From Doris montereyensis (taxonomy: Eukaryota > Mollusca > Gastropoda > Nudibranchia > Dorididae): a stretch of 64,000 nucleotides of DNA. The translations under genes and the position numbers were made by a program. This document shows positions 52,701 through 63,734 of the stretch, one piece after another. The DNA is taken from positions 460,001-524,000 of the forward strand of contig JAXRKP010000060.1 in the NCBI GenBank assembly GCA_037039925.1, read 5' to 3'. Within the stretch, counting starts at the first letter, position 1; every line of letters begins with the position of its first letter. The notes beneath the pieces were generated by a model that was not told the origin of the DNA, searched no databases, and saw only the letters and a list, made by a program, of their open reading frames with translations.

Positions 52701-55700
52701 CAATCACATTCACAATCGATCTTCCATTGGCGGAATATTTTGTTTCCTGCTTTAGACGGTAGATAGATAAGACACATAATCAAGAAGGCATGGTGGGTCG
52801 TTGGCATAACAATACAATATTACTAAAAAGTCTCCTCTTGTGTCCACCCTTGTGATTGGCGGATGAGGTGGGCAATAAAAGACTATGGCAGTGCATAGCT
52901 TTCTGGAATCTAATCTTCTCTTTTTAACATGGTGTATAACGCCTTGTGTCAACATGGTACTTTCGGGAATTCTCGGAAAAACCATGACCAGGGAATTTAG
53001 CTGTTTTCAAATACTGGTTCTGGGGTTCCGGTATGATCTCCGTGAAAAAGTCAGGGGCCTACAGGCTTGGAAAACAGGCAATTATCGATACCATGTATGG
53101 CTGTTGATTCACTTCCTTTCACTTTTCTTTGGCTTTCAAACCGGAAATAAGGCGATTATCGATACCAAGGTTTGGCGTTGATTCACTTCCTTTCACTTTT
53201 CTTTTGATTTTGACCCGGATGTTTAATGATACACGGGTTAAGGGCCTTCGTGGATTTAATTTTGAATGAAGAACCCCTACTAGATCTAGTTCTAGTCAGT
53301 TACTGTCAGTTGCAAAGAGACGTGTCAGTCAACAAGTGGATTTAAAAATTATATTTATTTGGTATAGTGACGATTTTTCCTGAATTTAAATTCCTTAACT
53401 GCTCTGTATTGTTGTTAAAAACAAATTTCATTGGATTTATTGTGTTACGGGCTAGATTCTAGAACTTTTTTAGGTCTAAATAACATAGAAAGCTAGCTAT
53501 ATAATCTAGATCTAGTCTAGAAAGATGAAATTTCTTGACGTGGGTGGTGCGGGGGTGAAAAATGTGGTGGTGGCATTGGCTGTCTCAGCCTACTACTGGT
53601 AATACTACTCCAGCTAGCAACCATCTTCAACGCCAGGCTCTATCCAGCCACTCGTCTCAGCCTACTGCTACTAATATTTCCAATCCCTCAAATTTGAAGA
53701 GGAAGCAGGCATCTTTAGCAAACTTGTTTTTTTACAAACCCAGGACTTAGCATGAGATATAAGAGATGGGATGTGGCTGGCATCTAAGACTGTGGATAGG
53801 ACACTGTTCATATTGTTATCATGATATCAAGTATTGTTTTATAGAGTGCATGTATTCTGCATACTATAAGTTTGGATAATGTATTATTTCATATATAATG
53901 GAATGGCAGTTGGCACTTTATACATGACACTACAGGACCTGACAGTGACAGTTGGGTGCTCTTATCTATTATTCTGTTATATTTTATAATCCATTGTATT
54001 GCATATATACTCTTCAAATGCACGTGTTCTGTTTTGGGGAGTAAGGGTGGGTATAGGCCAGGTCGCAACAACTTTCAGGGAATTTTGATGAGGCCCGTCA
54101 AATTTTCAGGGAATTTGAATGGGGTTGACTTTCACCCCTGGGCTTGACGCATGCTTTCACACCTTTTAATGGATGTCTGGCATGTCTGGCTTATGGTCGC
54201 CGTGAAGTGGCACTTGCAACATCATGTACACATTATGCAATGTATAACACATGTAGCACTAATGCATGTGTAATAATTGATGTTTTTCTAACACGGAAAC
54301 CAAATTGGGATAAAAAGTGAGTGTTGGAATAAATAGATATATGAGGGAAATGGTGATGATAATCAATGCAAGCCCACGAAAATTGTCATGATTAGCCGGG
54401 GACCATTCCCGTTTTAGAGAAGTAAAATATATATAAACAATTCGGGAATTCTTCCCGATTGGCCAGGTTTCCGATTCCCGGGTTTTCGATTAAAGAGGTT
54501 CCGCTGTACACACAAAAAATAGGACGAGAAAAAATAAATGCTATGGAAGCTATTCTTAGGTTCTTTTAAACATTTATCCAGGAACCGTTGATAAACAATT
54601 ATTACTGTAATTACATAGGACTATTGCAGACTTTTTCAATATTCAATCAGATGATGAATACTTGCAAATGTATATATAACTGAATCATATAAAGGTGGGT
54701 TTACCTTTATTTTTGAAGCCCTTAACCCCTGTGATAATTTGTATGAGTATGATTTATCTAGCTTGGATCAAGCCATCTGAAATCAACATTTGTTTTCAAA
54801 TTTCAGTCAGGCAGTTTGATTTGCAGTTTGAGGTTCTAGTTTTCTACAGAGTCTACTTTGGATAGCAGAGGTTGAATATTCTGCACCCTCCGTCTTTCTC
54901 TGATTACTCTTTTCACATCTTTTTTATTTCAAAGACTTTCTCTTTTTTTCAATTTGTGAAGATATTGATGTAATCCTGTATTATGGAGTTGCTTATTAAA
55001 ACAATTCCACCTGTGAAGCTGGTTGCTTAGTGGTTATGTTGTGAAACATGAGGCCCAGGGATTAAATCTTGGCTGTGTTAGATCTGGCATTTTGTTCCCC
55101 AGGAAAGATGCTATACAATGTATTTCTCCTCTCATCCTGGGTGCAAATATATCCCAGGTTCTGTTGAGGAGTAAAACCTGTGGCAAGACAAGCGTCCTGT
55201 CTAGGGGATGATGTGTTATCACCTCTTTTGTTTCATACTACAGAAACTGGGATAAGCTTCAGCTATATGGGTCATATCGGCTTTGAAAAAACTTTATTGG
55301 TGATTCTTTATAGCTGAATTGATTTCAAAGGATTCCTGATTTATTAAAGCTTCTGGATCATCTTGTAAGAGTATTTGAATTTTATCATTTCTTTAAAAAC
55401 ACTTGTTTGCATCCTCCAAAACAGTTTTAGCTCAAGTTGCAGCACAATGAATAAAATAAGTGAAGAAATATTTAGAAACCATTTTATGCAATTTGATGTA
55501 GAAGGTTTATTTGTAGATGTTGGTAGTTATATGGTTGTTACTGTGAAATACCTGCACACAGTAAGTATAAAGTTTTGTTCCGGATAAAAGCTGTCTCAAG
55601 GGAAGCATCTGTTTAGATACAATATATTTTTGCCCTATTTTGAATGAAACGACTAACACAACTAACAATAAACAAACCAAAACAGACAAACAAAACAATA

Positions 55701-58700
55701 ACCCCTTTCCAAAATTCCAAGACAACAAGACCTCACATACTCTTAATAATTAACGTTAAAATTTTTATGACCCATCCAGTATCATAAGAGTAAAATCCTG
55801 CAAGGGAAAAAAAGAGACCATGTTTTATTTATTTTGTGCCATGACAGGGAAAAGGACATAAATTCATAAATAAAGAATGCAGTCATTCAATTATATTATA
55901 CATGCTCTCTGTCAGTAGCTACCATAAATCGTCTTATTATGATTTGTGATGCCCTGTTTTTATTCATTGTTTTCAATCTTCTTTTTCCTGTTTTGCAGAC
56001 GGTTGAAAAATAAATTGAAAGTGTTTTGTATTACATTCATATTGAATGTATAGTTAAAGCATGTCTGATCATAGCACCATTTTTTCTTTCCCCTTTCCAT
56101 CAACACATTTTCAGTTCTCTTGGATTATTATTTTACCACAGTGGGCAGTTTATTTGGATTCATTTAAATACTTTGATTTGATAATCATGTTTTCATTTAC
56201 ACCAACTATGATTTATGTAATAGAAAGTGCTCCATTAGGAATTTTGTGTATCTTACAAAGAGAGTGTTTCTTACAGTATAAATTTACCAGATCACAGTTT
56301 GTGTGTCATTACAATTCTCTTTTTCTCAATAAGATCACGCTTTGTTCTATAATATTTCTGATTTGCTATCCTTAGTGTTATGACAAATGTCTACCAGTCA
56401 TTTAGATAGGGAAGTGATCACTGAATGTTTTTTTTTTGATTCATCACTTTGTAAAACTAAAAAATTTTAAATGGTGGGATAATTTTATTTTATTTTGGAC
56501 TTAAATCATTGATTTATTTGGTCTTCTAGTGATGAGAAAGAAGGTATTTTTAGTAGATTGTTTCGTTTGGTATTTCAACGTCATAGCCATAACTTGTCAA
56601 CGGGAACTACTTGTTCAGTAGTGATGTAGCAATAGTTCATTCTGTTTCTTGTTTTTCTCACACAAGGTGAAAAGTTGGATCATAAGCAAGTTGAATGTAT
56701 AGAAGAAATATTGAGACGAGTGCAATTTCAGCTGGTGGATCTTGAGGATAGTCATTTGGATGATGAGGTAAAACTTTATTTTGAATTTCTTCGTTCAGTT
56801 TGTTCTGAAAAATGTTAGCCATTTTGCATTTGTGTTGACAGGAACACTTTTTAAAAAGTAGATAAATTTGAATCATTATACTATGCACACACATATATAT
56901 ATATATATCTTTTTGACTATCTCATATATCTCATAAGGTATGTCTATCTGGTCATGCACATGACGTTATATAAATGAAATGTTTTTTGATTTCCCCCCCT
57001 CGTATTTCATCTTTTCAGTGTGCAGTTGCTTTGTTTGACATGATTGAATATTATGAATCAGCTTGTCAATTGAACATCTCTTCAATCGAAGCATCGGTGC
57101 AAGAGGGTGGCAGGCATGCTCAAGACTTGTCAGAAGGGTCAGCACATGTTTTATCTATTCTTTTCTTTTTAAGCTATTATTTCATCATATTTATCGTTTT
57201 CATATTGTATCCTCAATTACAATGAAAGTTGAATTAACACGGCATATCTTTTAACTGGATAGATAAATACCAAATACTAAAGCCATTTTGGAGAGTGATA
57301 CATGTTTTTCCTTCTGCTCACCTTGTATTGTGTGTTTATGTTTAAAATCTCTTGGTTATCGCCTTTGTTTTGAAGATATTCAACTTCTTTAACGTACCAA
57401 CTATTCATGAGACTCAAAAAATCAATTGTAATGAATCTTTACATGTTACCTTTTTCATAATGGTGTCGTTGGCCTAGTGGTTAAGCTGCTGGATTAGGGA
57501 TGATGAAGTCCTTTGTTCGAATCGTACTAATGTGAAGTCTGACTTGTTTCTGGGGAAAGATATTGAATACGCATTATCCCCCTTGATCTAGGTAAAAATG
57601 GGTACTGGCACCAGATGGGGATAAAAACCTGCGACAGACTAGTGCTTATGTCAGGAGGTAATTTTTATCACCTGCTCCACTTCACGCTATTAGAAACTGG
57701 AATAAGCTTCAGCTCTATAGGCCATAACAACCTTGAAGGAACTTTACCTGTTTGATTGTAGCAAATAAGTTTAGTTTTATCATGAACGTATCTTAGTTTT
57801 TACAAGATTTATTTGTGGTTTTGAACAATATGCAAGATAATGATAATACTAATAATATTAGATTCATGCCCTATACACTTGATATCAACAGGTTTTAATT
57901 TACATAGACAAGTAATAATACATGCCATCAATTTGAAGGTTTCAATGTAAAAGACCATACAAAAGAATCGTTGTATGCAACTCACATCTTCCTTTTAGCA
58001 AAATTGATGGTTTGAGAAATGTTCCAAATTACTTTCTGTCATGAGTGTCAATGGGTTTTTATAGGGCTGTATTACCATCAGTGACTTTTCTCAGGTTCCA
58101 GATCACAGACTTTATAATTGTTATTGTTAAATACTCTTAAAAGATAGACTTACACGGAAACTTATTAATACCCTATTTAAAGCCTGATCTCTTTGAAAAT
58201 CAAAAGCTGTCGATCACTTGATTAATAGTCCTTGTCAGATCTTGGTCTACAAATATCTGAATTGTTTGTGGCAATACTTTGATTATTAACCTGTTATTTT
58301 TGTATGCAGACACCAACACTAAGATATTTGGATATGCGTAACTGTGATCTGAATGAAAGGACCATTCCTATATTTGGAAGAGCCCTCAGGATGGGATGCC
58401 ATTTGACTATTCTTCACATGGAAAATATGATATTGTCTGGTCGTCCCCTTATCATATTAGGTATGTAAGCATAATGCATAGAAAGATTTTATTTTTGCTT
58501 TGTTATAATATGATATACAGAACTGACATTTGTGTTGCTTTTTAAGTTATGTAATTGATAGTTCTGTCCTTCATCAGAATAAAGTGCGTGTACTATTCTT
58601 TAACCTCTTGCACCCTTTACTGCTGCTTACCACAGGCTCTGTAGAGTTAAAATCTCACTGCTGTTTTATTGCTTGTCACGCCTACCTTAACTTTATCTTT

Positions 58701-61700
58701 TTTCTTCTTTTTTTACCATACATGTGAACAATCCTGTCTGGATTGCTCTGGGATCATTAATGTGCACAACCTTTTGAGATCTGCACAGGGGACCTCCTTT
58801 TATTGTATGTCTCTGATGGGACTAGGTGTTGATCTGCCTTCTTCGATCAGGTAGTGGGATTTACCCGAAGGAATTTGAGAACAATTTTCAACCTGTCAGC
58901 CATGAACCTACAACCTTTGTTGAGAGGCCAACACCTTACCTCTGGATGACCGGATCCTCCTAATATTGAATATCCAAAGAAATATTAAATGAGACCTGTT
59001 TTAATGAGGATTCTATGATTGCCTATGTATGTGATAATTTTTATTCACTTGCTAAGGGCTCATAGAATATGTGCACACAAATATTAATCTTTAGTACAGA
59101 AATTGATTTAGTTCCAATGCTCTTTTGTTTTTTTTTATATTGTATAGAAGTAAAGGACACAATACAAAAATTGAGTAAAAACACAAAAAGAAAACTTTAA
59201 GAACCTTCTCCATGATAAGAAGAGTACAAAAGCAGAAAAAATAAAATGTTTGTATGACTTACTTTTGTTTTTCTTCATTTTTTATTCTTGTCACTAATAT
59301 TGCTCACTGATACACCTTAGCACTATGAGACTGAAAGTGAAACTATAAAATGCAAATATATATGCTATGAACATTTACATTTGTAAGTAAAACTCATATG
59401 AGGTCCTCAGATTGCCGGAATGCTCCACACTAAATAATCCTTGTCAGGTAAATGCTGAAAACTAAATCTTCTTTTTGTCATATGACGAAAATTATTTGTT
59501 TTGCTTTCTACACCAGTCAAGTTTTTTGATATTCTTAAAAACACTTCTTAAAGGAACCAACTTTACTTATACTTTTCATCGCAATATAGTAGCTATGAGC
59601 ATCAATTTAACTTATATATTAGGGATAAAAAATAAAGAGAGCTGGAAATCCTTAACGTGTTATGGTATACAGGGTGTCCAGAAAGTCGGAAATATGTCAG
59701 ATTTTTCATACCCAGGTTGGAAATGGTCGGAAAATGATGTCTTGGGTAGGAAATCAAGTAGGAAACGGGGTTCAGGTAGTAAAAACAAGGTTCCCTTTGC
59801 ATCAGGGAAATCCTTAAAAATGAAAAAAATATTTCTCGGTCGAGAAAATACCAGGGGGAAATGATATATTGAGGATGGACATGAGAGAAAATCAGGAAAT
59901 CGAAGTAGAGAGCAGACATGAACAATTACGGCACCGTGAAATAGAAAAATGTGAATAAGTTTGTGGACGATGAATCATCATTTTCTCATCTATTTCCGGT
60001 CATGCATGCTTTGCTGTCTGGTGATTATTTCATTTTGAAACTAAATGATTCCAATATCTTCTTTAAAATTGTAAAGTTTGCCCGGGAATTAGTATCGGAT
60101 TTTGACATAAAGTTTTCAATACTTTCTTTAGTTTTAGCACCTATACCTATAGCCTACCATGGCTCAGCCTCCTTGACTTTTACTCTGGAGAGATTAAGAA
60201 TGCCGTGTATATTATTAAGCCAATCGCGCACGTTGTTGTATGGTTCGTGGTAAATGGAGAAACACAGAGGGCAATCTGCATATTTTAAGTCCAATCGCTC
60301 ACGTGTGTGTGTGTAAGGAGGCTAGACAGAGAATGTGTGTATAATGCGACCAATCGCGCATGTATGTATTAGTATTAGAGAGAGAGAGTATATATGGAGA
60401 GTCGGGAGTTTACAGATGACCGAAAGGCAAATGCAAGTGTAAGAATAGAGGAGGTTGGATAATCGAAGGGATATCATACACGCACGGCCTGATAGCAAAA
60501 TAGAGGTGTGGAAGGGGACAGGGTGAAGAAAGTCAATGTGAAAACATATGATGGCAAAACAAGAGGTGACAGAGTCTGACATACGGTATCGGAAGAGAAA
60601 GAGAAATAACGAATGTGTCTTCCATTGTGTAGATATGGATGGGAAAGGGTAGAACTGGGAAGAAGGCAATCATGTACTATTTGATCTAGATCTAGATTCC
60701 GGTTTTATTGAAGAAGAAAGAAAGAGGGGTGGGGGGTTGTCAATATAATGGAGATTTTTATTAGGGAGGGGGTGGTTTTAATTTTTACGTTGCAGTCATT
60801 TAAAAACTTCAGATCTTTCTGAGAAAGAAAGAGAGAGACTGTGGGGGGGGGGTGGTTGCTAAAAGTAGAACAGAGGAATATGTATAATTGGTAGAGTTCA
60901 ATCAAGTTATAGAAAAGCCTACCAAACCTCATTTCTTCTCGATAGATTTGAGTAAGTATTTGTGCTATGATATTGTCACTCTTGTGTTTGATTTATTTTA
61001 CGACAGGACGTAAAAAAAAAAATCATTTTTGCACTGTTTGAATGTTTTGTGAAATGATAGGGGTAGATTTAAATCTATCACTACTAGATCTATCAGCTAT
61101 CAGAATTATTTTTTTTTCAGAAATGTGTGGAAAAATGCTGAAATATTATTAACACAAAGTGAAACATTAAAGAAATGTGTGATCATTTTTCATTTCATTG
61201 AGATGCACTAGAAAATTATTCATTTATAATTTGATTTGAATATTTATAATAATGCATTGAAATTGGAAATATTTACGCTGTTCTCCGTTTCTGGCGTCGG
61301 GAGAGTATTTCATTTCCCTAGGTAGGATTTTTTGTCTTGAGGTAGGAAATTTTCAGTTGACTTTTGCTGGACACCCTGGGTATAGAGAAAGGAAGGCTAA
61401 AACCATTTATATTTAAAACCTTTTATATTTCTCTCAACTATGATCTCTTTTGGCTGCCATCTATAGCTTGCACAGAGAAATACGTTATGAGTTATCATGC
61501 ATTGAATCAAGAAATTCATTATCGTTTAAGGAATGACTACCAGGGATTTATAGAAATAGTGTGAAGCATTGTCGAGCAGTTGAGTTGAATAAAATATTTG
61601 AAATTTCTCATATTAAGTGAACAGCATTTATTGATCTCCTGTTTAGATTTGAGTATCAATATTCATTATTGATAGAAAAAAGTGAAATTGATTGCAATTT

Positions 61701-63734
61701 TAATAATAATAAGAGAGACTTTTCTAATGCTTCTGTCATAGGTTTTTAAGACATTTCATGTTTTAAATTCCTTTTATCAGTGGCTGCTTTGAAGATGAAC
61801 GAAACGCTTCAGGAACTCTTTTTGGCTGAAAATAAATTGATGCCAACAGACGGAATACAACTTGGAAATTTGATACGTTACAATCACAAACTTAATCTTC
61901 TTGACCTGAGAAAAATCTTTACAGGTAAGTTCTCTCTGTGTTATTATCAATTTAACTTTTTGAATAGATGAAAACCCACAAGAACATTTGTGTACATTTC
62001 ATTTCTCAAGTTTGTGCAATTTTAGAATGTTTTTTTTTTGTTTTGTTTAAAAAAAATGTAAATTGTACTTATCATTTTCATCCATTTTATGTCTTCTTTG
62101 TTTTTAGGATGTTGGTGTAACTCATATATGTGATGGGCTAATGGAACAAAGCACAGGTTATGGTCTGAGAACTATGGTCTTGTGGAACAACCAAATCTCC
62201 TACCAAGCCATGCCTTCCTTGGGGCTAGTCCTGGTAAGTTTTGTTTGCTAGTTTAGTGAGGAAACTGCGAAGGCTACCTTCCCCCTCCCCTCCCAATGAT
62301 ACCATAAAAGAAGCTCAGTATCGATTCTTTGAATTTATACAAATTTTTGGAAACTATACATACAGGTCTATATTTCAACACGACTGTTTTACTTTAAAAA
62401 ATCCAGAAATTGTCTAAAATATTTCAAGTTGGTACTTATTTTAATCATCACATTGTACCTTATCCAAAAAAATTCTTTTCATGACGAATTGTTTTGAATG
62501 TTACCTTAGATCACCCGGAAAATATGTGGCATATTCCGCGCACTTATTATCAAAAGATATCATCCTGACATGAGTAGGAAGGAGCTGGGACAGTTGACAC
62601 GGGGTTGATAAGTAGTAGTTGAGAACTTTTTTTAAGGTTTTATGATATTTCAAAGTATTATTCTACTCTTTTTTTTAGGTTTATGGGAGAAAAAAGATTC
62701 AAATAACATAAAAAAATTAATAAATATGATTTTTGCAAAATTTTGTTTTTTTTGTTAATTATTTTTCATGTACTCTTTTATTTCTCAATGTATCTTCATG
62801 AGTTTTGGTATAAATGAAGGTTGGGTGCTAAGAAAAAAATTTATCAGATGCTTTTTTTCCAATGTTTTGTGAATTTTAAATTTTTTGTACATTATTTTTG
62901 TATATTTTTGGGTTATTCGCCTATTTAAAAAGATCTTTAAACAAAAAACAACAAACAGAACCAAAATTCTATGTGATCACATTAAGATAATATATCTAAA
63001 AAGGTGTGTGCAAAGTTTGAAAAAAAGATGTCAAAAAATGTGGAAGCCTATCGATAGTGAACTTGTTGAAAATCGTGGGGTAAAATCCAAGATGGCTGCC
63101 ATTTCCATGGTAACCAGAAGCGGCAGACAAAAAACTTCCCAGGATATTTCAATTCAGCAGATCGTGTCCATGACACCTGTATAGAGTTAAATTGATAGAA
63201 ACAAAAGAGCAAATTTCCATCTAGGAAATTAAATCTGTCAAATCTGTGTAACTAAAATCAGAGAAGTGTGCACAGTGGTGATATAAAGTGACACTCTGAG
63301 GAAAACTTTGTTGAACATTTTTAGCATCAGTAACCTAGGAGTTGATGTATTATCACCTGTTCTGCTTCATACTATGGAAACCAGGATACGCTCTAGCTCT
63401 ATGGCCTGTAACAGCTTTAAAGTAACTTTATGGTTTCTTTACTTTAGCCATTCAGGTAAGATATTTTCCATTGCAGATAAAGCAGGGATTGATTAAGTAT
63501 TATTTCACCGTTATGAAGAATGATGTGTAGATTATTTCATCATTGTTTTGACTCTTCATTTTAGTGTATTTTCCTCTTGAAATAATTTACAGGCTGCCAG
63601 TCAAAGTCTAGAAACTCTGAACATAGGACATAACAATATCACCAATGAAGGGATCCACCTGCTCAAGAATGGATTGCTTAAAACAAATTCCCTACTGAGA
63701 ATAGGTCTTCAGGGAACTGGAATCTCTGATGAAG
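49273..63734 (+). CDS. PPP1R37: PPP1R37 (LRRC68)-like gene, 9 exons seen, 3' end outside window
   Basis: PPP1R37 is a leucine-rich-repeat protein that binds and inhibits protein phosphatase 1. Exons: 49273-49780, 51841-51938, 52384-52429, 56667-56767, 57019-57137, 58310-58460, 61781-61924, 62108-62233, 63593-63734. The disordered N-terminus ends in KKRRGIRFPKD; R-G-I-R-F fits the PP1-docking RVxF motif, as in human KRVRFP. Then come WTTDDLIVAYRKSC, DHKQVECIEEILRRVQFQLV, ALFDMIEYYESACQLNIS, LRYLDMRNCDL, LHMENMILSGRPL, ALKMNETLQELFLAENKL, LRTMVLWNNQIS and SLETLNIGHNNITNEG. Each aligns with the human LRR region in order. Splice sites are GT-AG and phases join. Small indels break frames in exons 1, 5 and 7. 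The remaining LRRs and acidic C-terminus lie to the right. Confidence 0.92.
50210..50310 (+). repeat. Partial SINE (tRNA-like head)
   Basis: GTGATGGCCTAGTGGTTAAT has the A-box layout and is followed about 50 bp later by the B-box-like CAGGTTCAAACTTGC. No 3' module follows. Confidence 0.6.
51528..51690 (-). repeat. Partial type-B SINE (3' module)
   Basis: The reverse complement of AAGGCCATTACTATGGCCCA and CGGAGCTTTAATCGGTTTCC matches the 3' half of the SINEs at 48215 and 57462. The tRNA-like head is absent. Confidence 0.7.
51841..51938 (+). CDS. PPP1R37: PPP1R37-like exon 2
   Basis: TCTTCAG acceptor and GTAAGA donor. The open frame reads SSWTTDDLIVAYRKSCELHG, then TKPVVKVLQQLH. It aligns with human TVDEIIGAYKQACQKLNCR and PKLLRQLQ. 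Confidence 0.92.
52384..52429 (+). CDS. PPP1R37: PPP1R37-like exon 3
   Basis: CTTACAG acceptor and GTAATG donor. It encodes TVSTPGKREESFILR and joins exon 4 as LRGEKLDHK. Human has DCLDLKGEKLDYK at the same place. Only 46 bp. Confidence 0.87.
52506..54506 (+). mobile_element. pogo/Tigger-like element remnant
   Basis: The left end CAGTTGAACCTCTCTAATT (52506) and the right end, read inward from 54506, CAGCGGAACCTCTTTAAT form imperfect inverted repeats typical of pogo/Tigger. The right end is followed by TA; on the left the expected TA reads TG. An open stretch at 53562-53750 ends KRKQASLANLFF, resembling the xxFF-type C-termini of some Tigger transposases, but no DDE core is visible. It contains a local duplication of about 70 bp around 53079-53210. 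It lies in intron 3 of the PPP1R37-like gene. Confidence 0.65.
54507..56666. other. PPP1R37-like intron 3, remainder
   Basis: Apart from the SINE at about 55010-55292, no element or exon is recognised. Confidence 0.55.
55010..55292 (+). repeat. tRNA-derived SINE (type B)
   Basis: The head has GGTTGCTTAGTGGTTATG and a B-box-like GGGATTAAATCTTGG. The 3' module has TTATCACCTCTTTTGTTTCA, AACTGGGATAAGCTTCAGCT and CTTTGAAAAAACTTTA. Confidence 0.75.
56667..56767 (+). CDS. PPP1R37: PPP1R37-like exon 4
   Basis: CACAAG acceptor and GTAAAA donor. Fully open: GEKLDHKQVECIEEILRRVQ, then FQLVDLEDSHLDDE. It aligns with human GEKLDYKTCEALEEVFKRLQ. Confidence 0.93.
57019..57137 (+). CDS. PPP1R37: PPP1R37-like exon 5, one frameshift
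   Basis: TTTTCAG acceptor. CAVALFDMIEYYESACQLNI is nearly identical to human ALFDMIEYYESATHLNI. One T appears lost near 57082, after which the next frame reads FNRSIGARGWQACSRLVRR (human FNKHIGTRGWQAAAHMMRK). The donor is GTCAGC. The join to exon 6 gives RRTPTLRYLD. Confidence 0.92.
57462..57752 (+). repeat. tRNA-derived SINE (type B), best copy
   Basis: The head GGTGTCGTTGGCCTAGTGGT followed by a B-box-like TTGTTCGAATCGTAC is the clearest tRNA-like promoter in the window. The middle contains GGTACTGGCACCAGATGGGG. The 3' module contains TTATCACCTGCTCCACTTCA, GAATAAGCTTCAGCTCTATA and CTTGAAGGAACTTTACC. Confidence 0.85.
58310..58460 (+). CDS. PPP1R37: PPP1R37-like exon 6 (leucine-rich repeats)
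   Basis: TATGCAG acceptor and GTATGT donor. The open frame reads TPTLRYLDMRNCDLNERTIP, then FGRALRMGCHLTILHMENMI, then LSGRPLIIL. It aligns with the human LRR block ending LHLENASLSGRPLMLL. Confidence 0.94.
58740..58965 (-). repeat. tRNA-derived SINE (type C)
   Basis: The minus strand begins near 58965 with GGTCATCCAGAGGTAAGGTG, then TTGGCCTCTCAAC, then a B-box-like GTAGGTTCATGGC. This resembles the tRNA-like heads of other animal SINEs. The body, with TTCGGGTAAATCCC, differs from type B. Confidence 0.6.
59670..61378. mobile_element. Non-autonomous DNA transposon with CAGGGTGTCCAG ends and 6-bp duplication
   Basis: A 12-bp perfect inverted repeat CAGGGTGTCCAG starts at 59670 and its complement ends at 61378. 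The flanks are an exact 6-bp direct repeat, GGTATA (59664-59669 and 61379-61384). GTAGGAAA-type motifs repeat near both ends. The internal part (about 60240-60680) matches 26440-26860 in inverse orientation and carries three short units with a GCGCGATTGG or GAGCGATTGG core. No transposase. It lies in intron 6 of the PPP1R37-like gene. Confidence 0.78.
61781..61924 (+). CDS. PPP1R37: PPP1R37-like exon 7 (leucine-rich repeats), end of frame disturbed
   Basis: TTATCAG acceptor and GTAAGT donor. It reads AALKMNETLQELFLAENKLM, then IQLGNLIRYNHKLNLLDLR. Just before the donor, in AGAAAAATCTTTACAG, the length is off by one or two bases, so the phase does not meet exon 8. Human reads ALKMNMNLRELYLADNKLN here. 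Confidence 0.92.
62108..62233 (+). CDS. PPP1R37: PPP1R37-like exon 8 (leucine-rich repeats)
   Basis: TTTTTAG acceptor and GTAAGT donor. 42 open codons: DVGVTHICDGLMEQSTGYGL, then RTMVLWNNQISYQAMPSLGL. It aligns with human LAYICEGLKEQRKGLVTLVL followed by WNNQLTHTGM. Confidence 0.93.
62296..63185 (+). repeat. Dispersed repeat R1, copy 3
   Basis: Landmarks shared with the other copies: GATACCATAAAAGAAGCTCA, then TCGATTCTTTGAATT, TTGTCTAAAATATTTCAAGT, and ATCCAAGATGGCTGCC then CCATGGTAACC. It lies in intron 8 of the PPP1R37-like gene. Confidence 0.6.
63335..63440 (+). repeat. Partial type-B SINE (3' module)
   Basis: TATTATCACCTGTTCTGCTT, then CTATGGAAACCAGGATACGC and GCTTTAAAGTAACTTTATGG match the 3' half of the SINE at 57462. 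Confidence 0.7.
63593..63734 (+). CDS. PPP1R37: PPP1R37-like exon 9 (leucine-rich repeats)
   Basis: TTTACAG acceptor and GTATAT donor. Open: AASQSLETLNIGHNNITNEG, then IHLLKNGLLKTNSLLRIGLQ. It aligns with human TQSLETLNLGHNPIGNEGVR. No further exon is visible before the right edge. Confidence 0.93.

Noticed and set aside
57462..57540. Functional tRNA gene
   Set aside because: Boxes A and B are recognisable but the cloverleaf is not intact and the sequence continues into the repeated SINE body, so it is a SINE head.
59475..59864. 129-residue plus-strand open frame
   Set aside because: It starts in intron sequence and runs into the left end of the CAGGGT-ended transposon, so it is a chance frame across a repeat boundary.
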